A stretch of 11,653 nt of DNA from Halocafeteria seosinensis (GCA_001687465.1 LVLI01002565.1:1-11653), one strand, 5' to 3'. Shown: positions 1 to 7,400, numbered from the stretch's first letter. Made by a program: numbers and translations. The notes: generated by a model from the sequence alone, not told the origin.

Positions 1-1
1 T

Positions 2-3
<2 letters not shown>

Positions 4-33
<30 letters not shown>
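4..33. repeat. (TA)15 microsatellite
   Basis: An uninterrupted TA dinucleotide tract of 15 units stands at the left edge, followed by the AT-rich palindromic stretch ataccggtat. It is a simple-sequence repeat likely to vary in length. It lies about 40 bp before the first candidate start codon, but nothing shows a regulatory role. Confidence 0.95.
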
Positions 34-35
<2 letters not shown>

Positions 36-74
36 GGTATACCTATAAATTTTCAAAAATGGAAACAGTTTATC

Positions 75-505
75 ATGCTAGACACCTGGTTGCAACCTGT
101 TGCATCCAACAATTACGACCCGACACCTGTTGAAGTCTTCGAAGATCATACGAAATCCGACTTTGCCTTGAGTGCCGGTACCGTCCAGCGGGAAGCTTTC
201 CGTACGAAGCAAAAGTTTCAGGGTAAGTTTGTCGGCAGTAGAAGTTTTCTGCACGAACTCAATCCCCGATAGCCTAGTGCGAACTTAACTGGAGCATGTT
301 CAAAGTACACACAATAATTCTAGGGTGGACTATTAGTATTAACACAATACAACGTGCTGTTGTACACTTCTTCCTAGTTTCGGAGACTATAAAAGATAAA
401 AGAAACTCTGCCACAAAGCCACTATATGGGTTAGTACCAATATTGCATCTACCGGAAGAAATATCGCAACAGTGGCAATTGGTCAATACGGTACGTCATC
501 TGTAA
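75..505 (+). CDS. Possible two-exon hypothetical protein, 91 aa
   Basis: A start at 75 opens an exon ending at 222, before the strong donor GTAAGT. A good acceptor (CTTCTTCCTAG, ending at 377) rejoins the frame at 378, and translation stops at 505. The join gives 276 nt, an exact multiple of three. The 155-nt intron contains a CTTAAC branch-like site. The product starts MLDTWLQPVASNNYD and has no recognised domain, signal peptide or membrane segment. The main doubt is that exon 2 from about 447 onward lies antisense to the decayed leucine-rich-repeat array, so its last 20 codons and stop may be chance. A GTACGT donor-like site at 491 could lead to further exons I cannot see. The family is not recognised. 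Confidence 0.35.
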
Positions 506-1085
506 TCGTCGATTGACCGTACCCACGGATATTCAACATTTCCAATTGAGACAATTAAGCAAATGCCGGCAAGCATCATTTTAATTGCGATAACTGGCCA
601 ATATGTTGGAACGCATTATCTGTACTCGCCCGGTCGATGGCACGAGCTGATTTCCAATATCGTCAATAGCTACAGTCGCAAGTATGTCTGAAAGCATCAT
701 CTGTAATCATGGATTGATCGCACCGCCGTAAACTCAATGTTTGTAATCGAGACAGTTCACCCATATGTCGCAACGCTCCGCAGACAAGGTATGTAATTAA
801 GACAACTGGCGAATATGTCTGAAACCATCATTTGTAACCGCCGATTGACGGTGCCAACTCATATTCAATATTTTCAGTTGAGATAATGGACCAACATGTC
901 GGAATGCATCATCCGTAATCGTCAATTGGTCACGCGTACCTGTACACAAGGATTGTAATTGCGATAATTGGCCTACTTGTTGAAAAACGCCATCTGCAAT
1001 CGTCGATTGACAGCACTCATTCATATCCAATGATTCCAATTGGGATACTTGACCAATATGTTGGAAAGTTCATCTGTAGTCGGCA
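447..1085 (-). pseudogene. Decayed leucine-rich-repeat gene fragment
   Basis: Read on the minus strand, this region encodes repeats resembling ITDDAFRHVG-LSQLxxLNM, a leucine-rich-repeat pattern with conserved Leu, Ile and Phe spacing. The longest intact piece (ORF 797-1039) holds about three repeats, for example VTNDGFRHIRQLS and IADGVFQQVGQLSQLQSL. The plus-strand signature CATCTGTAATC or a close variant recurs at 497, 617, 698, 829, 910, 991 and 1071. The spacings are 81, 81, 81 and 80 bp, with two shortened double units of 120 and 131 bp. One repeat is therefore 27 codons. The 80-bp unit, several stops and the deletions break the frame, so this is a relic. No signal peptide, kinase or membrane domain is visible nearby, so the parent protein type is unknown. 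Confidence 0.8.
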
Positions 1086-1522
1086 CTCACTCCCTCCCGC
1101 CTTTCTCTGATAGAATCGATGAAGATGAAGCGGACAAAATACAGCCACCTAAGGGGGGAACTTCGGGGATCAAGTTCCTCAAGAGAATTGTCAGGAACCG
1201 GGCTCTCGCTGGGGAACAAGGGAGATGCGAAACTTTCGCAAGCTGATGACGGCCAAACTGTCCGTCACGTTGATGCAAAACGTGAAGATGTTGGAACGGC
1301 TCCGGGTGGGGTTCCCCCCACACACGGCCTAGCGTAGCCCGTAGACTACACGTCTTCCGGTAGGAGCAATACTGGTAGACTGATGTGCGAACTTCAAAGT
1401 GTTCGATCATTGGTGTATTCAACGGTATACCATTTCTGTGCTCTTGCGTGATGACGGAGCTACAAATTGCGAACGCTGCTTCAAGCTAGTCCTCTATATG
1501 TGGTGGCCCACTGGTGGGACTC
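1086..1522. other. Unassigned stretch between repeat relic and next gene
   Basis: No convincing gene is seen. The plus strand has short open pieces in shifting frames: 1119-1337, and a stretch near 1225-1330 reading KLMTAKLSVTLMQNVKMLE. The minus strand has a 111-codon ORF (1087-1422) without recognisable motifs and rich in Pro, His and Arg. The frame changes suggest either an old gene or element remnant, or chance. The right end should include the 3' untranslated region of the minus-strand gene ending at 1523. Confidence 0.4.
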
Positions 1523-2237
1523 TTAGAAATTAGATTGGTGACGTATGGCAGCAGCAACGGCGCCCATCATGACGAAAATGCTGGTGACCAGAGTCGCACC
1601 GGCTTCACTGCACTCGTAACCCTCTGTAAAGTATAATAGGATCAATAATCTAGGCGCCGTAACTAACGAATTCCTGGCTTAACGGAATATCTTACTCTTA
1701 ACGGTATAGCTGGTTCCCGTGTGTTCGTCGGCGCAGCCACCTTCAGTTTCCGCTGATCCCAGCCTCCCGTTTCCGGTAGGTTCGTCCTCGCCGTCAAATT
1801 CAACGAAGTAGCATATGTAAAATTCGTCATTTGCTTTCACTTCTACGAAGCCAAAGTTATCTTTAGTACCAATGTCGCTGTAGCAGGATCAGAGATCAAC
1901 GGATATACGATCTTAACTGCTCACAGCCGTCTTACGTTATTTCCAGGTCGACGCAGCCCGTTTCCTCTCCTTCTGCCTCCACGCCGGAACCGAACGAACA
2001 AGTTTTACCTGTCTCATTCTTTCCTGAGCTGGCGTCAATCGAACTGCAGATTGGCTCGCCGTCACTAGTTTCACCATCCAGTTTCCACTTGGCCCTGAGA
2101 CAGACAATAGTGTACCGATAGTTCCTGTAGCACTTGTGACGTTCTTGTTTGGGGGCTTACTCCATATCGAAAGCAGCAGCGTTGGCACCGACAAACAGAA
2201 CAAGCAATACCGCCAAAACCGAAGCGCATGTCTTCAT
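1523..2237 (-). CDS. Small secreted or membrane-anchored Cys-containing protein, 4 exons, 182 aa
   Basis: Exons in transcription order are 2237-2161, 2124-1936, 1877-1696 and 1623-1523, giving 549 nt including TAA. Introns are 36, 58 and 72 nt, all GTAAG to ACAG, and each join keeps the frame. Residues 1-22 (MKTCASVLAVLLVLFVGANA...) form a clear signal peptide. The mature part is acidic, with seven Cys (34, 52, 68, 83, 111, 137, 154) and an N-glycosylation sequon NET at 62. A hydrophobic segment at about 157-176 near the C-terminus, followed by a short polar tail RHQSNF, suggests a membrane anchor, though a GPI signal is possible. I infer a cell-surface or wall-associated protein. The family is not recognised. 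Intron 1, at 36 nt, is very short; if it were not spliced, an in-frame TAA would end translation at codon 27. Confidence 0.8.
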
Positions 2238-2697
2238 GCTGATATAATGCTGCAAGCCATAGTGTATACCTTCAAGGTAATCGTTTCTCCTGCTTTTGAG
2301 TAACGGAAATTGCTAGAGAGAAGAACAGAACACAAACTGGGTGACACGAATAATACCGTCTTCCTCGTAGATTCTTCCGATAGGACGTATACAATACACA
2401 CAGGCACGCCTTGAACACAGAGTCAGCGTTGGGGTTTCCAGCAGCTGAAGTCTATAATTAAGTATGTATAGCCCTCTCCGCTCTCCATAAATTGTGCAAC
2501 TGTGACATACCCTAAAACCCTAACCCTAGACCTTACAAACCACACCCTACATACCCTATACGGCGCCTTCCCTAACCCTAACCGGCATGAGGGCCTCTCG
2601 TTCCAAACCCTAACCGCTCTTTTTGTTCTCTTAGAGCTCCCGCTATTTTGTGACCAGGTTTTCCCGCTTGCTGGGGCCATTCCGCTTGCCCCACAAG
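2238..2697. promoter_or_regulatory. Divergent intergenic region shared by two genes
   Basis: This 460-bp gap separates the start codons of the minus-strand surface protein (2237) and the plus-strand acidic protein (2698). It should hold both promoters and both 5' untranslated regions. No clear TATA box is placed. Its one distinct element is the telomere-like motif cluster at 2510-2613, listed separately. ORFs of about 80 codons cross it on both strands but show no protein-like composition. Confidence 0.5.
2510..2613 (+). repeat. Interstitial telomere-like CCCTAA motif cluster with two telo-box matches
   Basis: Five exact CCCTAA units start at 2510, 2518, 2570, 2576 and 2608. Variants CCCTAG (2524), CCCTAC (2544) and CCCTAT (2554) lie between them. 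AAACCCTAA, the plant telo-box sequence, occurs at 2515-2523 and 2605-2613. The units are interspersed with other DNA, so this is not a terminal telomere array. It lies 85 to 190 bp before the start codon at 2698, which fits either a promoter element or the scar of an old telomeric insertion. Confidence 0.8.
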
Positions 2698-3928
2698 ATG
2701 CTGCGAAAACGTATGCATGTACTCACGTTATTGAATATTGTAACTAACAATAAGTAGGGCTTCCAGTGCCTTTCGAAGCAAATTATCATTTGATTTTATT
2801 TCTTTTTGTTTTTCCTAAACAACGGAGCCATACCTAACATACCACACACACACAAATGTGACAGATAGCCCACCGGCCGGGAAGTTGACCACATCATACC
2901 AACAGGCACCTGAACAACGAGTCACATTTGTGTGTGTACCTGAACAACTGTGTGATTCTCAGTGGTTCCGGTTAATTGAGCTCCGGAAGTTCCCGAACAC
3001 CATAGGATTTCCTATCAAACAACCTATCGAGCTCTTCTCTGAGTATGTGAGCGGTAGTTTAAGTGTCAATCGTATCGGGCGGACACCAGCCACAGACGGC
3101 ATGGGAAAATGTGACTGGCGAGCCAGCGCACCTGACATCACAAGTGGGTCCACAACCGGACCCAGAGCGGGAATTAGCGGCAGATGCTCGCTGCTGACTA
3201 ACCGGAGGCGCAATACGAGGCGTAAAAGCACCCCTTTGATTCGACGGAGGATTTCTGCCTGAACCAGATACTATCTGTTGCCCGCTGGAGTGACGAGTTT
3301 CTGTTGGTCTCATGGTTGCACCATTGGTTTGCTGTGAACGATGAGGATGACGATTCCAGTGATGGATCAAACTCGCCTCTATTTCCTGAATATACGGAGG
3401 CCCCGCGAGGTAAGAGGAAGCTCTAAGCGTTCTGAACAATAGGTTTGTGAGCTTGCTACAGATCTGGCTTTCGGTACTCCCTACGTTCTCAGGCCCCACG
3501 TATGTATCCTTGTTCCCGTAGGAAGGAGTTTCTTCAAGCCAACACCAGTCCGAACTGAGCGAGGCTTTGACATATTGGGCACTCCATTGCAACTGGATAG
3601 TACGTAGTTCAGGATCCAAGTTAGGCACCTTCGGTGTGTACTCCATTGTGTCTGTCTTACCGAACGAACAGGCCAGTCCAGGTGGCCGACCCCTTTGCTG
3701 GATACCTTGGGCAATTCACAGGTCGCGAGACAGGTTCTGGCCATGGTAGGGGCTGCCCAGGAGAGATACCAATCGCTAGCCGGTGCTGGAGAGGACGAAG
3801 ATGAGGACATGAGTGGCTCCTCTTCAGACGAAGAAGGCCCAACTTTGAGGGAGGATGCAGTGCGTGGTGGCGGAACCAGAAGGCACCGCATGCTTACAGG
3901 AAGGCGTTCAGATCTTCCAATAAGATGA
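2698..3928 (+). CDS. Unrecognised acidic-tailed protein, 5 exons, 256 aa
   Basis: Exons are 2698-2710, 2865-3046, 3229-3409, 3462-3599 and 3672-3928, totalling 771 nt with TGA. Introns (154, 182, 52 and 72 nt) start GTATGC, GTGAGC, GTAAGA and GTACGT and end in AG, and every join keeps the frame. CTAAC branch-like sites precede the acceptors of introns 1 and 2. Order in the protein: a Cys-containing segment VTFVCVPEQLC (24-34); an aromatic stretch SWLHHWFAVND (93-103) running into an acidic patch EDDDSSD; a segment FGTPYVLRPHVC; a predicted helix LLDTLGNSQVARQVLAMVG; and an acidic GEDEDEDMSGSSSDEE run followed by a basic end. No signal peptide or membrane span is seen. The acidic and basic tail suggests a nuclear or nucleolar protein. 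The family is not recognised. The 13-nt first exon is the least certain part. A 195-codon antisense ORF (3059-3646) is treated as a shadow. Confidence 0.72.
2846..2937. repeat. 17-bp perfect inverted repeat around a splice acceptor
   Basis: ACACACACAAATGTGAC at 2846-2862 is the exact reverse complement of 2921-2937, with a 58-nt spacer. The acceptor AG of intron 1 of the 2698 gene (2863-2864) follows directly on the left arm, and the right arm is coding. In the pre-mRNA the arms could pair and hold the acceptor at the base of a loop. A separate 11-bp direct repeat ACCTGAACAAC at 2908 and 2938 encodes the repeated tripeptide PEQ. Confidence 0.85.
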
Positions 3929-4080
3929 AGAATCAACCGCTTCTGAATTGGGGCGATCGAAGAGATCACGGCGCGGTTAACTTTGACTCATACGAATATA
4001 CCCTCTACCTACGTAGTTGGAGCGATGGGAATCAATGTACACTGGAGCCAAACAGGAATTTTGGTGTGAGATATCAGTAG
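3925..4080 (+). CDS. Small ORF overlapping the preceding stop codon, 51 aa
   Basis: An ATG at 3925-3927 overlaps the TGA stop (3926-3928) of the 256-residue gene and opens 51 codons to TAG at 4078-4080. Its sequence (MKNQPLLNWGDRRDHG..., then NFDSYEYTLYLRSW) has protein-like composition. The same frame is open upstream to about 3800, giving roughly 90 codons without a stop. It may be an alternative C-terminus of the upstream gene reached by different splicing or a frameshift, a downstream small protein, or chance. I found no single GT-AG intron that joins the frames. Confidence 0.25.
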   Translation: MKNQPLLNWGDRRDHGAVNFDSYEYTLYLRSWSDGNQCTLEPNRNFGVRYQ

Positions 4081-4354
4081 TTATTCCTTTCCATACTGTA
4101 TCTCCTTGAACTCTCAGACAGAAAGTCCCAGCTAGCCCAGTTCACGGTGTGGCAGGTGTAACAAGGAGAAGACAATGACGGTAGATGTGTTCCGTGGTCC
4201 ATTTATGGTGCATTTGATGTTTGGTGGTTTTATAGCTCAGTGGGTCGTTACAGCAATACAAGTGGTACCACGGCACTGAGACAAGACTTGCTTGATGGTA
4301 TCGGTCTTTTGTGGCGGTTGAACGTCTCCCGGACTTGTCACTGCCAGTGGTAGC
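4081..4354. other. Non-coding or unresolved stretch
   Basis: No gene is supported. A 34-codon plus ORF at 4175-4279 (MTVDVFRGPFMVHLMFGG...) is hydrophobic in its middle and could be a tiny membrane peptide, but nothing else supports it. The sequence TAGCTCAGTGGG near 4236 matches a tRNA A-box, yet no matching B-box or cloverleaf follows. Confidence 0.4.
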
Positions 4355-4582
4355 CTAGAGAGGCTCTAGTTCGAAGACGCGACGATAGCGCTCATATAAG
4401 AAGTCACTTTCACTATAATACAATGGGACTCGCTGAAATATAGATCGAATAGTCGCAAAGACTAACATCGAAGAATCGCTCGTGGTCGAAGTATCCGCAA
4501 ATTGGACGACTGAGACGTCGAATTCGATTTGATCATTGAATCGATGGAACAAGGCTTTGAGCGTACCTAATTCTCGTTCCAT
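4355..4582 (-). CDS. Possible small hypothetical protein or terminal exon, 75 aa
   Basis: The minus frame from ATG at 4582 to the stop at 4355 reads MERELGTLKALFHRFNDQIE then FDVSVVQFADTSTTSD, ending RYRRVFELEPL. It has alternating hydrophobic and charged residues and good protein-like composition. The frame stays open upstream to about 4640, so this could be the last exon of a spliced gene whose earlier exons lie in 4583-4990. No recognised domain, signal peptide or membrane segment is seen. Confidence 0.4.
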   Translation of the reverse strand: MERELGTLKALFHRFNDQIEFDVSVVQFADTSTTSDSSMLVFATIRSIFQRVPLYYSESDFLYERYRRVFELEPL

Positions 4583-4990
4583 CGGTTCGCCGTGGTTTTG
4601 GGTGTGAGAAACACATGGGCCAAACGTTTCAGACAGTAGCTACACGCTCAACCCACACCAAAAAGCGTTGATGACAAGCGGATGGAGCAGCTGCATGGCT
4701 ATACGTAGCACCAAGGAAAGAATTTGCACTACCGACGCCAAGTGCTGCGCCCACGCCTAGGGCCACGCCGAAGTAACCTATTTATGGGGTCATCCGGTGA
4801 ATGCTGTGGAGAAGGACCGATCGACGAGCTGCTGTACCACGCACAGGGATGCGGCAAGCAAGGGAACGCCACGCAAAGGAACCGCCATCATGACAGGATA
4901 ACAGTGGAAGTGGAGAAGTCCGTAGACCCGTGAAACGAAAAGAAGCGAGGCCAGTAGTGGACCTGGTATCAAGAACCCAACGAGCACAGT
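4583..4990. other. Unresolved region with coding-like fragments on the minus strand
   Basis: On the minus strand, the frame from ATG at 4891 reads MMAVPLRGVPLLAASLCVVQ and ends RSFSTAFTG at a TGA (4790-4792), resembling an organelle or secretory targeting peptide. A second frame from about 4778 reads GYFGVALGVGAALGVGSANS then FLGATYSHAAAPS, a glycine- and alanine-rich stretch like a small membrane protein. I found no GT-AG join that fuses the two frames, and a plus-strand ORF (4724-4933) competes. A small membrane protein gene is possible but not shown. The right edge includes the 3' untranslated region of the gene ending at 4991. Confidence 0.3.
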
Positions 4991-6211
4991 TTACGTCGAT
5001 GTGACAGTGCCAAATCCGCTCACAGGAGACATAACAGACTGGCGTAAAGTCCCGTAGCCGCGGCAGAATCGGAGAAGATGAAGAGGGCAAAATTCGGGCA
5101 ACATGACATCATGCTCTCTACACATTTCTAGCTGATTAATACCGGCCTTTAGTCCAAGAGTGTAATCATCAGCATTTGTATCACGGAAAACATGCTTTAC
5201 TGTGACCCCCACGTATGCGTTTATAGCAAAACTGCACGTTACCAGCCTGTCGCCGTGATAAAGCGATGAACCACTTTTTAGATGATTCTCAGTGGTACTT
5301 TCCTCGGGGAAGCCTTCTCTTCTATTTTTGCACTCGTCGCACCTACTACACAAACGTGTCCTTACGTGATATAGATGCAAAATCCAAGACATTCCATTAT
5401 GGGTAATTTCAGGAGGTTGAGTAGACTCATCCATTTCGTATGAGCACCCACAGAATACTTCGATATCGTTTTTCTTCGGATGAGACAGAAGAATATCAAA
5501 GGGAGAATGGCGAGGAAATGCATCTTGTATTTTCTTCCAAAAGTCATCATCTATCATTGCCTTTTGTAGCCGAACGTTTGTAGTGTTTTTCTCAGGTAAG
5601 GCTCTGAGATCATCCTTCGATCGGTCCAGCGCTTCCTTCCTGTCCTCGTGGTGTGTTCCAAATACCGTTTGACGAATATTGGATACCCATGCATGATTAC
5701 TTTTTTCAGTGCTGGCATATTTTTCATCATCATCTTCTTTAAGCATAGACTGGATACTATTATCAAGCTGTGCCAAAGCTGATTCAAAGCTGTGGAGTAA
5801 TTCTGGATCCCCAGCCTCAGACCTGCAGTCATTAATTGTCGTATTCAAACTTTCTTGAAACTTCTGTATTTCTTGGAAGAACTCTGTCAGTGGACGTTTT
5901 GCGGCAACTTGTGCCCCCTCGTACGAGTATTTCGACCTCAACGAGCTCGTAGACTTCCTCAGACTATGTACTTCATGTTTCAATTGGGCAGCAGCTCGCT
6001 TTTGTTCTTCTGTAGACTTTATAGCACTCTCTCGAGCCTTGTTCCACGTATCTCGTATTTGAGGGAATAGAACCTTCTCTAAGGCTTTGGATTGGACTTG
6101 TTCAGTTCCATAGATCTCCGTCAAACGCTCGGTAATCCGCTGCACTGCGGCGCTAATAACGTCATCTTCTCGAATTCGATTGATTTCTGTTTCTAATTCA
6201 GATCCCGACAT
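4991..6211 (-). CDS. Unrecognised helical protein with Cys-rich C-terminal region, 406 aa, intronless
   Basis: A single uninterrupted frame runs from ATG at 6211 to TAA at 4991. The frame is open upstream to 6385 with another ATG there, but the extra 58 codons are rich in Phe, Ser, Arg and Tyr and look untranslated, so MSGSELETEI is chosen. Residues 1-210 are highly charged and helical, with heptad-like stretches (for example EEQKRAAAQLKHEVHSLRKS at 68-87) suggesting coiled coil. An acidic run EDDDE lies near 159-163. The rest has a more globular composition, with C-G-C at 254-256, Cys at 288, 291 and 294 spaced C-x2-C-x2-C, and a C-terminal group (374, 385, 393) with His 377 and 388. The latter two resemble metal-binding arrangements, though no named zinc-finger class fits. 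No signal peptide or membrane span is seen. The family is not recognised. Confidence 0.85.
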   Translation of the reverse strand: MSGSELETEINRIREDDVISAAVQRITERLTEIYGTEQVQSKALEKVLFPQIRDTWNKARESAIKSTEEQKRAAAQLKHEVHSLRKSTSSLRSKYSYEGAQVAAKRPLTEFFQEIQKFQESLNTTINDCRSEAGDPELLHSFESALAQLDNSIQSMLKEDDDEKYASTEKSNHAWVSNIRQTVFGTHHEDRKEALDRSKDDLRALPEKNTTNVRLQKAMIDDDFWKKIQDAFPRHSPFDILLSHPKKNDIEVFCGCSYEMDESTQPPEITHNGMSWILHLYHVRTRLCSRCDECKNRREGFPEESTTENHLKSGSSLYHGDRLVTCSFAINAYVGVTVKHVFRDTNADDYTLGLKAGINQLEMCREHDVMLPEFCPLHLLRFCRGYGTLRQSVMSPVSGFGTVTST

Positions 6212-6447
6212 TGTTTCCGACTCTGCGGTGAAGACACTGGTACATTGTACACGAGTGCAATAAAAACAAAATAGGAAGGACCTACTGGGGGGTGTAAACA
6301 AACCATAAACAAAGAATGGTGTTCTAAAGTAATGGGAACCACCAATATGCGAATTCGATGTACCAGATTCCCGATATACAGGCACAAAGTCGCGGCGAAA
6401 CGTTACTTTGGTATACTATAGATATCGGTGTTGAAATTCCTGAACGA

Positions 6448-6575
6448 CACTCAGGCCTGCGGCGGAACGACTATGTCGTCGGACGGTCGTCCACCCGAGG
6501 TCTCTCAGGCCGGCTCCGGTCCGCCCGAGGCTCGAGGGTCTTCGCAGACTCTTCGGGCTGCTTCGGGCTGAGTCA
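6448..6575. other. GC-rich island with tandem 10-mer
   Basis: A sharply GC-rich block stands in an otherwise AT-leaning intergenic region. It contains two exact tandem copies of CTTCGGGCTG (6551-6570), bracketed by GACTC (6547) and GAGTC (6570), and two related CCCGAGG-centred sequences. ACGAC-tat-GTCGT at 6467-6479 can form a small hairpin. It may be a promoter or 5' leader element; the function is unknown. Confidence 0.55.
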
Positions 6576-6953
6576 ACCAGAGATGATCCATCTATTTTGG
6601 TACAGTTGTATTGGGTCTATATGTGATTCCACAACTGTATTCCCATAAACATTGGCTTCGTTGGAACCCATTCACACCAACAACACGGGAGACTGGGTAG
6701 TGCTAGCTGCAACCGGCTTAATTTAAGCGACCATGCTAGTAGAGGAGATAGAGTCAATACGGTAGAGCGGCCAATACTGTACAGATTGTAATTTCCCGCA
6801 GCAAGCAATTTCACCCCTCTTTTTCATCACAATGCTGGTAAACAAAAACCTTCTCTCACCATCTGACAACCATCCTGCAACATATCGTGTAGTACACAAC
6901 ATTCCTTGTCCTTGGTCGAATTTCAAGGGGGGTTGAGACTTATGGCAGAGAAA

Positions 6954-6971
6954 TACTGTAGTTGTACAGTA
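6954..6971. repeat. Perfect 7-bp dyad TACTGTA-GTTG-TACAGTA
   Basis: TACTGTA (6954-6960) and TACAGTA (6965-6971) are exact inverted copies around a 4-nt spacer. TACTGTAC also occurs at 6775 and 7105 in the same intergenic region. It could be a dimeric factor site or a small hairpin, but only the symmetry supports this. Confidence 0.6.
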
Positions 6972-7400
6972 CTACCAACCTGAAGTATTTACTCATGTCT
7001 GAACAACACAACGGTGGAAAGCAGTCACATATCTGCATTTGATGCCAGTATCCAAGAACAGTGAGAACCAGAGAACAATCGGACTTCAAGTCCACATATA
7101 CCGGTACTGTACAAACACATTATAAAGTTAGCAAGACTTTCTGATCAAGCAACTTTCTCCAAGCTCGCAGGTATGAAAGCCTATACAGCGTCTGTTTCCG
7201 GCATGTCATGATACCATGGATGATTCGAAAGGACTGAAACCGGAATTCCAGTTGCGCAGTACCAGCATCACGAAACATGGTGCATTGTTATTTTCCGAGG
7301 GATCCCACGTTATGATTGATCTTTATATAGTGCGAAGGGGATATTAATCTATTTATTGGAAGCCAATGCAAACAACCGCCAAGGTTAACGTGAATGGAGA

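Larger units (their letters stand above)
6212..7400. promoter_or_regulatory. Large divergent intergenic region
   Basis: This 1.19-kb gap lies between two divergent starts and should contain both promoters. It holds a GC-rich island (about 6448-6575), several TACTGTA dyads (6775, 6954, 7105), and AT-rich DNA toward 7401. Open frames on both strands (6358-6648 plus; 6617-6814 and 6723-6926 minus) lack coding character. No RNA gene or transposon end is recognised. Confidence 0.5.

Noticed and set aside
1087-1422. 111-codon minus-strand ORF as a real gene
   Set aside because: The composition (Pro, His, Arg, Ser runs) is typical of a shadow or random frame, no motif is seen, and the other strand shows equally open pieces.
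2423-2747. ORFs of 81 to 85 codons crossing the telomere-like cluster
   Set aside because: Their sequences mainly translate the CCCTAA motifs (TLTLDLTNHTLHTL and similar), not protein.
4236-4247. TAGCTCAGTGGG, a match to the tRNA A-box
   Set aside because: No B-box at a suitable distance, no anticodon arm and no pairing acceptor stem are present, so this is not a tRNA.
6617-6926. Two minus-strand ORFs of 65 and 67 codons in the intergenic region
   Set aside because: They overlap each other in different frames, have no domain or splice support, and contain the intergenic dyad motif.
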